Assembly (NCBI GenBank): GCA_963675135.1
Contig: OY776131.1
Span: 23,179,881 to 23,243,880 of the forward strand
Source: Galeopsis tetrahit
Lineage: Eukaryota > Streptophyta > Magnoliopsida > Lamiales > Lamiaceae
Length of the DNA stretch: 64,000 nt
Reading direction: 5' to 3'
The notes under the pieces were generated by a model. That model did not search any database and had not been told where the DNA came from. It worked only from the letters and a program-made list of their open reading frames with translations. The translations under genes were made by a program, and so were the position numbers. How positions within the stretch are numbered: position 1 is the stretch's first letter; each line of letters opens with the position of its first letter. Positions 10,499 through 19,289 of the stretch are shown one piece after another.

Positions 10499-10553
10499 CG
10501 GTAATTAAAAGAAGCGCAAAGAGAAGGGAGATTGTTTTGATGATCTTCTTCAT
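10499..10553 (-). pseudogene. Candidate signal-peptide exon 1 of a defensin-like gene
   Basis: Minus-strand ATG at 10553 opens MKKIIKTISLLFALLLIT, a textbook secretory signal peptide (two Lys, then a hydrophobic run). It is followed directly by a donor G|GTAAGACAG at 10499/10498, leaving phase 1. Plant defensin-like genes typically have exactly this structure: exon 1 encoding the signal peptide, then a phase-1 intron, then a cysteine-rich exon. No cysteine-rich exon is found within the next 0.7 kb downstream; the nearest candidate is 5047-5201, beyond the Helitron. An upstream in-frame ATG (10580) would add nine residues and weaken the signal peptide. Confidence 0.4.
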
Positions 10554-10588
10554 CCAATTGGATTCAAGATAATATATCATTAAGTGTT

Positions 10589-10825
10589 GGGTTGGTCTGC
10601 TATGGTCCTATGGACTCGAGTGCATGTTATGCACCCTAGTACATGTTGCACTTTTCAGTTTTACTGACTTACACTTTTTGGTAAATGGTGTTGCACTTTT
10701 CAATTATTAAACTGTATAATAATATTTTTAGTAATAATTGAAAAGTGTAACACCATTTACCAAAAAATGTAAGTCGGTAAAACTGAGAAGTGCAACATGA
10801 ATTAGGGTGCATACTAGACTTTACC
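10589..10825. mobile_element. Palindromic Mutator-type MITE, copy 1 (237 bp)
   Basis: A near-complete inverted repeat: the left half carries TTGCACTTTTCAGTT and CTTACACTTTTTGGTAAATG, and the right half carries their complements. Ends are GGGTTGGTCTG and CTAGACTTTACC. It is flanked by an exact 9-bp duplication TTAAGTGTT (10580-10588 and 10826-10834). The 9-bp duplication points to Mutator-type mobilisation. A second copy with its own 9-bp duplication is at 59092-59324. Confidence 0.9.
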
Positions 10826-10834
10826 TTAAGTGTT

Positions 10835-11320
10835 TAATTTTAATATACTTATTTTATTTATTATTTTCTTTTTATAGGGCAATATTTGTAATTAAGATAC
10901 GGTTAATTTAATATTCTATATTATGCAATCCGCGTGATGTTATATTGTCTTACACAATAAATTATTTATGAGTAGCAAAAATTAATACTTTTCAATAATA
11001 AAAAAAAAAAACCACTTTTCAGTAATAAATCTTCAACTTTTCAAAAATAAGATTTAAACTTTTCATTAACAAGAAAAAATACTTTATAATAATAAGAATA
11101 ACATTTTTTTCATTAAAAATATCTAACATTTTCAATAATAAATAAACTACTTTTCGATAATAAATCTTTCACTTTTATTTACACTTTTCAGTAACAAAAA
11201 AACTATTTTTCAGTAATAAATCTTCCACTTTTCAGTAATAAATAAACTCAACATTTCTATAATAAAAATAACATTTTTCATTAATAAAATCTCCCATTTT
11301 TAAAAAATAAGAAATATATC
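10835..11320. repeat. AT-rich region with short CACTTTTCAGTAATAAAT array
   Basis: From about 10985 the sequence is a degenerate array of a roughly 25-35-bp unit (ACTTTTCAGTAATAAATCTT, AACATTTTTCATTAATAAAA). The CTTTTCAGTAA core resembles the arrays at 3546-4835. Before 10985 there is AT-rich sequence with nothing recognisable. Confidence 0.6.
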
Positions 11321-11526
11321 GTCCAATTGTTTTTCCAAGTGGTTGTCCAGTACTTGCGGAAAGATGTGGACCTAGATGAAGCAATAACTGTATCTGAGCT
11401 CTTTACAAAAGACCGAGTCGTCAACATCTATCTCGAGATTAAATTTTAGTGTGTAGATGAAGAAGTTGGATCTGCCTACAATGGAAGGCAGACTGCCATG
11501 GGAGAGAATTTGTGAAATAGCTAATT
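11321..11526 (+). other. Exon-like remnant interrupted by the Pack-MULE
   Basis: A patch of balanced composition, open on the plus strand in pieces, lies immediately left of the Mutator-type element; its right continuation resumes at 14439 after the target duplication TAGCTAAT. Rejoining the flanks gives a short frame containing GRLPWERICEIANE-like residues before a stop. I do not recognise the family. It is probably a degraded exon of a host or transposon gene. Confidence 0.35.
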
Positions 11527-12324
11527 GGAGAATATTACCTAATAAGGTCAATTTTATAGACTATTAAACAACCTAAAACATACAACTTTTAAAATTTCCT
11601 AATAAGGTCATTTTTGTGTCAAAAAACCGTATTTACCCTTAATATTCATATACTCCTTTAATTTATATATTTGAAATGTAATTTGAAATTTAAATTCATA
11701 ATTAATTGTTATCAATTAATTCCCAAATTTTAGGGCACATTCATTCCCCAAAAAAACAAAACCCTAGATCCCTCCCCCCACCCCAATCGGTCGAGCTCCC
11801 TCCCCACCTTGGCCGTCGCACCCACCTTGCCGCCGTCATCGCTGCCCATGACCTCCCCGCCGCTATATAAGGTAGATTTATGCAATATTAATTTAAAACT
11901 ACTCCACGTTACATTCTGTATGCAATTATTTATAACTTCCCATGCTTATTAGACTGTGAAATATTAGCCGCCATCATCGCCGGAAGATCGAGTTGTTAAA
12001 AGGCAAAAGGGTCCAAACCCTATCATATCATCGCCTCTCTTCATGGATCTCGCCGTCCAATCGCCGCCGTCATCGCGTTCATCGACAATTTGATATTATT
12101 TTTTTGTATGTTTAACGGCATGCACTTTCTTCCGTTAAATTGTGAAATCGCCGGAAACAGATGAGGAATCGGCGACGAAGTGGTCGTGCGCCTTGCTCGT
12201 GCACAGCCATATTCCTCAAACGAAAGCCCTGAAACGACCGATTTGTTTCCTTGTCTCGCTGCCCCCGATCTTGAAGCTGATTCCACTATTCTCCTGTACT
12301 GCAAGCCCTAAACGTTGCCTGAGA

Positions 12325-13214
12325 ATGTCGACGTGGCGGATCCGATCTATTGCTTATAGGTAGATCAATATGCTAATTAATTGCAAGAGTAAAATGCATG
12401 TTCTTATCGTGTTTGTAAATTGACATTAGTTCTATGTTTTATAATCGGGGAAACTTAGGTTCTTCAAAGTTATTGGAAAATGGGGGGGAGCAATGTGGAG
12501 TATCCACCAATGTTTCGCACTGGATTGGGGAAATCTGTTGAGCTGAAGCACTCTTCAATTGCCAAAGCACGTTCAGTTCTTGGTGAAATAGATGGTTCGT
12601 TTATTGATGCAGGTATAGTTTTTCTCTTTAATATGTCACATTTTTGGTTATGCTGCTATCGACAAGTAGGAAAACTTATTTTATTTAAAAAATTATGACA
12701 TTTGCTTCTGGTATATTAAGATGCGACATGACAGTATTAACCAGGCTGCTAAATTCATTATTTCAGAATGGAACGGTGTAAATGCTTATTATTTTTTTAA
12801 AAAATTGATTCACTACTTCAAGTTACAAACGGATGCCTTAAATCCAGTGCATGGTTGCTCGGTGAATTGGTCTTTGTATAATTGTATGTATCTCGTGAAC
12901 TACTCCTGTATTGTTTCTATTGGCAAATGTGATTTTGTAAATGTCATTCGATTATGGTAAATATTCTAATGGTATAATTCTTATCTATCAACATTGCAAA
13001 TTTTAAGTAATTTTGAGTGTTGAGTTTTCTGCTGGGGAATGATGAAAGCTTGGCCACAGTATAAATATATACTTCCTTCTAAGAAACTTGTATGGTTCAG
13101 TATTCCAGCAAACATGCAGGTTATATTTGATATGACTCTCTTTCAAACAATTGTAATGCAGGCCACTTGGATGAGAGAGAAAATGGACATGCATCATTGA
13201 AACCAATGGTTTAG
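12325..13214 (+). pseudogene. Captured BRCA2-like 5' gene fragment (exons with BRC repeat)
   Basis: Exon 12459-12612 (acceptor CTTAG, donor GTATAG) contains PPMFRTGLGKSVELKHSS and continues IAKARSVLGE. This is the BRC-repeat pattern F-x-T-x-GK-x-V...S-x-AKA...L by which BRCA2 binds RAD51, in the form seen in plant BRCA2. The next exon (acceptor at 13161; 13162-13214) joins in phase 1 and ends at TAG 13212-13214. Upstream, 12325-12359 is an ATG exon starting MSTW, as I recall for plant BRCA2, followed by GTAGAT, but its phase does not match the exon at 12459. The rest of BRCA2 (helical, OB folds) is absent. It is therefore a fragment, carried in a transposon, not a repair gene. Confidence 0.7.
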
Positions 13215-14438
13215 ATGAACTCACTGAAATCAGCCAATATGTTGAAATCTGGACATTGTTCTAGAAGGAATCAAGGCAGATTTTGGATTTGCAACTTTAA
13301 GTGTTAAACATGGGAGGGAATATTGTAGTTTTGTTTAGAATTCAATCAATTTGCTTATTATACACAGGGGTGAAGGTTACAAGATTAAGTTCTGATTCTA
13401 AAATGTGTGGCTTCATCTTCTTCACTTTTGATCTGTGTTTGGGTCTTTTGATATATAATTTTGGTCTCCTTTTTTTTTGTTGATTAGTAATGGAAGCCCC
13501 CGTTCTTGAGGTGTATAAATTGAAACGACCTTTATTTTTATTCACATGTTGTTTGGTTTACAATCAGAATTTCCAACTTGAATTTCGATAAACTGATTAT
13601 TCAATTGCTATTCGCAGTGCATCTGAAAGGTGCATATACTACTCCTACAACTTCATATCAAAATGAACTTTAAATATGAAACATGGATACCGATGTAGGC
13701 ATTATCATTTTATGTCTTCGTCTTATTATTCTGAACAATTCTTTTTAGTGATATTAACTGAATTAAGTATGAAATCCCTACATCACAACAAACCCCTGTT
13801 TGAATATGCCATTTACAAATGTGCACATCTATTTTGCATATTGATATGCATGTCACTCTGTGCACATTGTTTCATGTTATTTTATGCATACCAAAAAGTT
13901 CAGTCCTGTATGCCGTTTTAAACTTCATATTGAAATGAACATATGTCTTCATAACCCATTTCTACATACCAAAATTCATTTCACTGTTCATATTAAAATT
14001 CATAATCTATTTCATATATATATGCATATTCAACATATGGGGAATTGTATACTCTATGACACGCTTATTTCTGAATCATAAAATGCAGATTTTTTTAACT
14101 TTTTTTGTTTGGATAATTAACAATTAATTCGAATTGCTTAATTTTAGGAATATTTGAATGATTGGAAGGATCATAAAATGCCGATTTTTTATTTTTATTT
14201 GTTTGAATAATTAACAATTAATTCGAATTGCTTAATTTTAGGAATTTTTTAATAATTGGAAGATGCGTATAACTAGGAACTGCATTAATTCAAAATTATT
14301 AATTTCAAATTATTTAAATTGGTAAAGGGCAACAATGTCTTATTAGGTGCCATTTTGACCTTAATAGATTTAAAAAAAAAAAACCTATGCCCTATTAGAT
14401 AAATCTCTTAGTGAAATGACCTTAACAATAATTTCCCC
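13215..14438. other. Pack-MULE 3' interior, no gene recognised
   Basis: AT-rich sequence with scattered short ORFs. A roughly 90-bp segment is duplicated (AATTAACAATTAATTCGAAT near 14117 and 14211). Nothing could be assigned. The last 60 bp form the right terminal inverted repeat. Confidence 0.45.
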
Positions 14439-14447
14439 TAGCTAATG

Positions 14448-14750
14448 AGGTGGAAGAGCGGTAGTCGGAGGGGTTGTGTTGGTGTATACTGTCAAGCAAA
14501 CTTTTAGTGGGCTTTTGTGGATGTATATTCGATTTCCTTATTATCTAAAATAAATGATTTTTCACATTATTTCATTCTTTTTAATTACTTGTACGACTGC
14601 TTATCTAGCTTATATTGTAGACGATGTGGAGGGTTTGTAGTCACACAAAAGATGATCACATTGTCATTTCCTTGTGAGATATCAACAATATTCACAACTG
14701 CTCGAGATAGTTCTGGACACAACTACTAGTTTAAGGTTTAGTACAAACTT
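14448..14750. other. Flank left of the Copia insertion, LTR-like, unclassified
   Basis: When the Copia element and its duplication are removed, this stretch joins 19290 onward into one continuous sequence (…AAACTTGTTGGTGGCTTG…). The composition, with short broken frames, suggests an old LTR or retroelement remnant. I could not classify it. Confidence 0.35.
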
Positions 14751-14755
14751 GTTGG

Positions 14756-15180
14756 TGTTGGAGTGTGGAGCCTGAATTGATCCTAACGGGCTTGGAGTGT
14801 AGGACAAGTTTGATCCTAACGGGCCTGGAGTAGGGAGCAAGTTTTTCCTAACAGGCTTAGGGTTAATTATGACAACTTTGTTCCTAATGGCTTGGAGTAG
14901 GGAACAAGTCTTTTCCTAATAGGCTTAGGGTTAATTATGACAAGTTTGTTCCTAATGGCTTGGAGTAGGGAACAAGTCTTTTCCTAATAAGTTTAGGGTT
15001 AATTATGGCAAGTTTTCTATTATAAATAGATGTTCTCTCTTTGTAATCATTGCGCATCCAAAACACATAGTGAAATACCTGGCTTGGCATCGCCCCCAGA
15101 CGTAGTCGAAAGACAAACTGGGTAAACAAATCGCTTGTTATTTTCTCTTTCGTTATCGTGTGTGTGTTTATTTCCTAACA
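14756..15180 (+). repeat. 5' LTR (425 bp)
   Basis: TGTTGGAGTG...TTTCCTAACA. It contains three internal tandem units of about 70 bp (GGAACAAGTCTTTTCCTAAT followed by AGGCTTAGGGTTAATTATG) and a TATAAATA box at 15021-15028, consistent with a promoter driving the downstream gag. Confidence 0.9.
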
Positions 15181-15182
15181 AC

Positions 15183-15196
15183 TGGTATCTAGAGCC
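15183..15196 (+). other. Primer-binding site, initiator Met tRNA
   Basis: TGGTATCTAGAGCC lies 2 nt after the LTR end. It matches the usual plant Copia site TGGTATCAGAGCC with a one-base insertion. Confidence 0.8.
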
Positions 15197-15220
15197 TCGG
15201 GTTCAGAGGGAGAAGACACG

Positions 15221-15781
15221 ATGAGCGACGAGAAGATTTTAATCAAGCAGTTTGACGGATCGAATTTCGGGTTGTGGAAGATGCAGATCGAGGATTACCT
15301 TTACGGTAAAAATCTGTATATGCCCCTAGAGGAGAAGGGGAAACTTAAAAAGATGGAACAGAAGGAGTGGAATCTGTTGAACATAAAGGCGATGAGTGCA
15401 ATACGCTTATCGCTGTCTATGAACGTAGCCTATCACACGACTAAAGCCAAGTTCGCAAGGGAGATGCTGCACATCTTGGAGAAGATGTATCAGAAGCCCA
15501 CAACGGCGGACAAAGTTCACTTGAACAGGCGGTTGTTCAACCTCAGGATGTCGGAGAGCACACCCGTGCAGCAACACCTGAACGAGTTCAACATGATCAT
15601 TGGACAGTTGTGTCCTGTCGAGATCGACTTCAGTGGCGAGGTATTTGCTTTAGTTTTGTTATCTTCTTTGCCAGATAGTTGGGCTACCACAGTAACTGCA
15701 GTTAGCGCTTCATCCGCGAAAGATAAACTGAAGCTTGACGAAGTGAGGAATCTGATGATTAGCGAGGAATCTGATGATTAG
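15221..15781 (+). CDS. Copia Gag, truncated by an internal duplication
   Basis: The 186-residue frame starts MSDEKILIKQFDGSNFGLWK, the usual Copia gag opening (the SNFxxWK pattern of the UBN2-type capsid domain), and continues through RRLFNLRMSES, DFSGEVFALVLLSSLP and LMISEE. It then ends at TAG 15779-15781, where a 452-bp direct duplication begins (15327-15778 repeated at 15779-16230). Since 452 is not a multiple of three, the duplication breaks the frame, and gag resumes in the next frame at 15805. A normal Copia gag would run on into its zinc knuckle. The LTR promoter at 15021 would transcribe it. Confidence 0.85.
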   Translation: MSDEKILIKQFDGSNFGLWKMQIEDYLYGKNLYMPLEEKGKLKKMEQKEWNLLNIKAMSAIRLSLSMNVAYHTTKAKFAREMLHILEKMYQKPTTADKVHLNRRLFNLRMSESTPVQQHLNEFNMIIGQLCPVEIDFSGEVFALVLLSSLPDSWATTVTAVSASSAKDKLKLDEVRNLMISEESDD

Positions 15782-15804
15782 AGGAGAAGGGGAAACTTAA
15801 AAAG

Positions 15805-17202
15805 ATGGAACAGAAGGAGTGGAATCTGTTGAACATAAAGGCGATGAGTGCAATACGCTTATCGTTGTCTATGAACGTAGCCTATCACACGACTAAAGCC
15901 AAGTCCGCAAGGGAGATGCTGCACATCTTGGAGAAGATGTATCAGAAGCCCACAACGGCGGACAAAGTTCACTTGAACAGGCGGTTGTTCAACCTCAGGA
16001 TGTCGGAGAGCACACCCGTGCAGCAACACCTGAACGAGTTCAACATGATCATTGGACAGTTGTGTCCTGTCGAGATCGATTTCAGTGGCGAGGTATTTGA
16101 TTTAGTTTTGTTATCTTCTTTGCCAGATAGTTGGGCTACCACAGTAACTGCAGTTAGCGCTTCATCCGCGAAAGATAAACTGAAGCTTGACGAAGTGAGG
16201 AATCTGATGATTAGCGAGGAGGTTCGCAGGAAAAAATCTGGATCCACTTCAGGGTCAACGCTGAACACGGAAGAAGGGGGCAGATCGAAGGGTAGGCAGA
16301 ATCGTGGCAGATCAGAGTCCAGAGGAAAGAGTCAATCCAAGAAATATAAAGACTCGATCCAGTGCTGGAATTGTGATGAGTTTGGTCACTACGGGAATCA
16401 GTGTTCAGCACCCAAGAAAAACAGGAAGGGACATGACGAGAAGAAGACAGTAAACGCAACCACAATTGATATTGGAGACGCGTTGGTCTTGAGTATCAGT
16501 AGTCCGGTAGAATCGTGGGTGTTGGATTTTGGAGCATCATTCCACTCTTGCAGTGATGCTAAATTTGTTAAGTGTACGTTCATTGATTATGGTGGTCATG
16601 AGTTCGGTTATAAACTCTGGGATGAGAACAACCGAAAGATTATTCACAGTAGAGATGTAGTTTTCAATGAACAAATTATGTATAGAGGAAAGAGTCAATC
16701 CAAGAAAGATAAAGACTCGATCCAGTGCTGGAATTGTGACGAGTTTGGTCACTACAGGAACCAGTGTTCATCATCCAAGAAAAACAGGAAGGGACAGAAC
16801 GAGAAGAAGACAGCAAACGCAACCACAGTTGATGTTGGAGACGCGTTGGTCTTTTGTGTCAGTTGTCCAGTAGAATACTGGGTGTTGGATTCTGGAGTAT
16901 CATTCTACTCTTGCAGTGATGCTAAATTTGTTAAGTGTACGTTCATTGGTTATGGTGGTGATGAGTTCGGTTATACACTTTGGGTTGAGAATAATCAAAA
17001 GATTATTCGCAGCACAGATGCAGTTTTCAATGAACAGGTTATGTACAAGAACATGTTGGAGGCATCAGATTCTGACAAGACCAATACCCAAGAGGTTGAG
17101 TTAGACATTTCAAACTCGAGTGGGAGTAAGGAGAGTCAGAATGAAGAAGATGTTCTTATTGAAGAACCTAGGACCCCACCACCACTGGAGAATCTGCTGT
17201 AG
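15805..17202 (+). CDS. Gag with duplicated zinc knuckle / protease / integrase-tail module
   Basis: A 465-residue open frame. Residues 1-145 repeat the gag capsid domain. Two in-frame modules of 121 residues follow (16321-16683 and 16684-17046). Each has a CCHC knuckle (CWNCDEFGHYxNQC), a Copia protease active-site region (WVLDFGASFH in the first, WVLDSGVSFY in the second; each departs once from DSGA), then abruptly an integrase C-terminal tail (FGYxLWxENNxKII...DxVFNEQxMY). The core of integrase is missing, so protease is fused to the tail by deletion, and the fusion was then duplicated. A Ser/Glu-rich stretch ends the frame at TAG 17200-17202. The frame is open throughout despite these changes. 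Whether it is translated is unknown. Confidence 0.85.
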   Translation: MEQKEWNLLNIKAMSAIRLSLSMNVAYHTTKAKSAREMLHILEKMYQKPTTADKVHLNRRLFNLRMSESTPVQQHLNEFNMIIGQLCPVEIDFSGEVFDLVLLSSLPDSWATTVTAVSASSAKDKLKLDEVRNLMISEEVRRKKSGSTSGSTLNTEEGGRSKGRQNRGRSESRGKSQSKKYKDSIQCWNCDEFGHYGNQCSAPKKNRKGHDEKKTVNATTIDIGDALVLSISSPVESWVLDFGASFHSCSDAKFVKCTFIDYGGHEFGYKLWDENNRKIIHSRDVVFNEQIMYRGKSQSKKDKDSIQCWNCDEFGHYRNQCSSSKKNRKGQNEKKTANATTVDVGDALVFCVSCPVEYWVLDSGVSFYSCSDAKFVKCTFIGYGGDEFGYTLWVENNQKIIRSTDAVFNEQVMYKNMLEASDSDKTNTQEVELDISNSSGSKESQNEEDVLIEEPRTPPPLENLL

Positions 17203-17360
17203 AGACCAGTTAGAGAGTGACGTGCACCTAATAGGTATTCGTCCTTTAACTATTACTTGTTATTTACTAAGGTGGCGACCTTAGAGAAGTTGAAGCTATG
17301 CATAGCTTCAATTGGCCTTGAAACTTGAAGATAAGGCTTGGCGATGCCAGACGGATACGA

Positions 17361-17985
17361 TGAAGACAATGTCGAAAGAAATTCTTAGCTAGAATGGGTG
17401 ATTCTAAGTGTTCTACTCTTTAGCTGGAGTAGGTATTCTCTATGTTGAGAATGTTGGTTCTTTGGTTTAAGAATCATGTTTGTCGGTGAAGACAATGCCG
17501 AAGGAAATTCTTAGAATGGGTGATTCTAAGTGTTCTACTCTTTAGGTGGAGTAGGTATTCTCTATGTTGAGAATGTTGGTTCTTTGGTTTAAGAATCATG
17601 TTTGTCGGTGAAGACAATGGCGAAGAAAATTCTTAGAATGGGTGATTCTAAGTGTTCAACTCTTATGGTGGAGTAGGTATTCTCTATGTTGAGAATGTTG
17701 GTTCTTTGGTTTAAGAATCATGTTTGTCGGTGAAGACAATGTTGAAGGAAATTATTAGAATGGGTGATTCTAAGTGTTCTACTCTTATGGTGGAGTAGGT
17801 ATTCTCTATGTTGAGAATGTTAGTTCTTTGGTTTAAGAATCATGTTTGTCGGTGAAGACAATGTTGAAGGAAATTCTTAGAATGGGTGATTCTAAGTGTT
17901 CTACTCTTATGGTGGAGTAGGTATTCTCTATGTCGAGAATGTTGGTTCTTTGGTTTAAGAATCATGTTTGTCGATGAAGACAATG
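17361..17985 (+). repeat. Five tandem 122-bp units in the Copia 3' untranslated region
   Basis: The word TGAAGACAATG recurs at 17361, 17487, 17609, 17731, 17853 and 17975, giving periods of 126 and then four times 122 bp. Units also share ATGGGTGATTCTAAGTGTT and GGTATTCTCTATGTTGAGAA. The copies are highly similar, indicating recent amplification. The period is not a multiple of three and the region is non-coding. Confidence 0.93.
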
Positions 17986-18166
17986 GAGTTTTCTTTTATT
18001 TTTTCAAGGTGGAGTTTGTTGGACTTGTGCTAAAATAAAAAGAGTTTTTAAAGGAGCTTTTGTCTTCGTTGGAACTTGAAGATAAGGCCTGGCGATGCCA
18101 GGTGGATACGGGAGGAGAATCAAGAAGATATGGTTACATGGAGAATTCAGTCTCCAAGTGGGAGAT

Positions 18167-18533
18167 TGTTGGAGTGTGGAGCCTGAATTGATCCTAACGG
18201 GCTTGGAGTGTAGGACAAGTTTGATCCTAACGGGCTTGGAGTGGGGAGCAAGTTTTTCCTAATAGGCTTAGGGTTAATTATGGCAAGTTTGTTCCTAATG
18301 GCTTGGAGTGGGGAACAAGTCTTTTCCTAATAGGCTTAGGGTTAATTATGACAAGTTTGTTCCTAATGGCTTGGAGTAGGGAACAAGTCTTTTTCTAATA
18401 AGTTTAAGGTTAATTATGGCAAGTTTTCTATTATAAATAGATGTTATCTCTTTGTAATCATTGCGCATCCAAAATACATAGTGAAATACCTGGCTTGGCA
18501 TCGCCCCCAGACGTAGTCGAAAGACGAACTGGG
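18167..18533 (+). repeat. Truncated internal LTR copy
   Basis: Starts TGTTGGAGTGTGGAG immediately after a purine-rich AAGTGGGAGAT and follows the LTR to GAACTGGG. It then jumps back to an earlier LTR position (AACAAGTCTTTTCC). The last ~45 bp of the LTR are missing. Confidence 0.85.
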
Positions 18534-18857
18534 AACAAGTCTTTTCCTAATAGGCTTAGGGTTAATTATGGTAAGTTTGTTCCTAATGGCTTGGAGTAGG
18601 GAACAAGTCTTTTCCTAATAGGCTTAGGGTTAATTATGGCAAGAGGAAAGAATCATGTTTGTTGATGAAGACAATGGAGTTTTCTTTTATTTTATCAAGG
18701 TGGAGTTTGTTGGACTTGTGCTAAAATAAAATGAGTTTTTGAAGGAGCTTTTGTCTTCGTTGGAACTTGAAGATAAGGCCTGGCGATACCAGGCGGATAC
18801 GGGAGGAGAATCAAGAAGATATGGTTACATGGAGAATTTAGTCTCCAAGTGGGAGAT
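18534..18857 (+). repeat. Duplicated LTR-interior and 3' untranslated segment
   Basis: Two further 70-bp LTR-internal units (18534-18642) are joined at AGGAAAG to a repeat of the element's pre-LTR region (AATCATGTTTGTTGATGAAG onward, ending with the polypurine AAGTGGGAGAT). This unequal-recombination product precedes the third LTR. Confidence 0.8.
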
Positions 18858-19284
18858 TGTTGGAGTGTGGAGCCTGAATTGATCCTAACGGGCTTGGAGT
18901 GTAGGACAAGTTTGATCCTAATGGGCCTAGAGTGGGGAGCAAGTCTTTTCCTAATAGGCTTAAGGTTAATTATGGTAAGTTTGTTCCTAATGGCTTGGAG
19001 TAGGGAACAAGTCTTTTCCTAATAGACTTAGGGTTAATTATGGCAAGTTTGTTCCTAATGGCTTGGAGTATGGAACAAGTCTTTTTCTAATAAGCTTATG
19101 GTTAATTATGACAAGTTTTCTATTATAAATAGATGTCCTCTCTTTGTAATCATTGTGCATCCAATAAACATAGTGAAATACCTGGCTTGGCATCGCCCCT
19201 AGACGTAGTCGAAAGACGAACTGGGTAAACAAATGTCGTGTTATTTTCTTATCGTCATCGTGTGCGTGTGTTTATTTCCTAATA
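18858..19284 (+). repeat. 3' LTR (427 bp)
   Basis: TGTTGGAGTG...TTTCCTAATA. The terminal AACA is changed to AATA. The TATAAATA box is conserved. Followed by the GTTGG target duplication at 19285-19289. Confidence 0.88.
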
Positions 19285-19289
19285 GTTGG

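Larger units (their letters stand above)
11527..14438 (+). mobile_element. Pack-MULE (2.9 kb) carrying BRCA2-like exons
   Basis: Starts GGAGAATATTACCTAATAAG and ends AATAATTTCCCC, imperfect inverted copies that both contain the TAAGGTCA.TTT word. It is flanked by TAGCTAATT (11518-11526) and TAGCTAATG (14439-14447), a 9-bp duplication with one mismatch. That fits Mutator-type transposition. Similar AAGGTC-rich termini and a 9-bp duplication occur in the element at 57445-58882. Inside, GC-rich 5'-UTR-like sequence, an ATG-initiated short exon, and spliced exons resembling plant BRCA2 are present with introns retained, the form of Pack-MULE capture from genomic DNA. No MURA transposase is seen. 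Confidence 0.82.
14756..19284 (+). mobile_element. Non-autonomous, internally rearranged Ty1/Copia element
   Basis: LTRs start TGTTGGAGTGTGGAG and end CCTAACA or CCTAATA, and a 5-bp duplication GTTGG flanks the whole (14751-14755, 19285-19289). A primer-binding site for initiator-Met tRNA follows LTR 1. Coding content is gag plus fused zinc-knuckle/protease/integrase-tail modules; the core of integrase, reverse transcriptase and RNase H are absent. The interior also has five 122-bp tandem units, and the 3' end carries an extra truncated LTR plus 3' UTR. It could move only with enzymes supplied by a related element. Confidence 0.9.
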
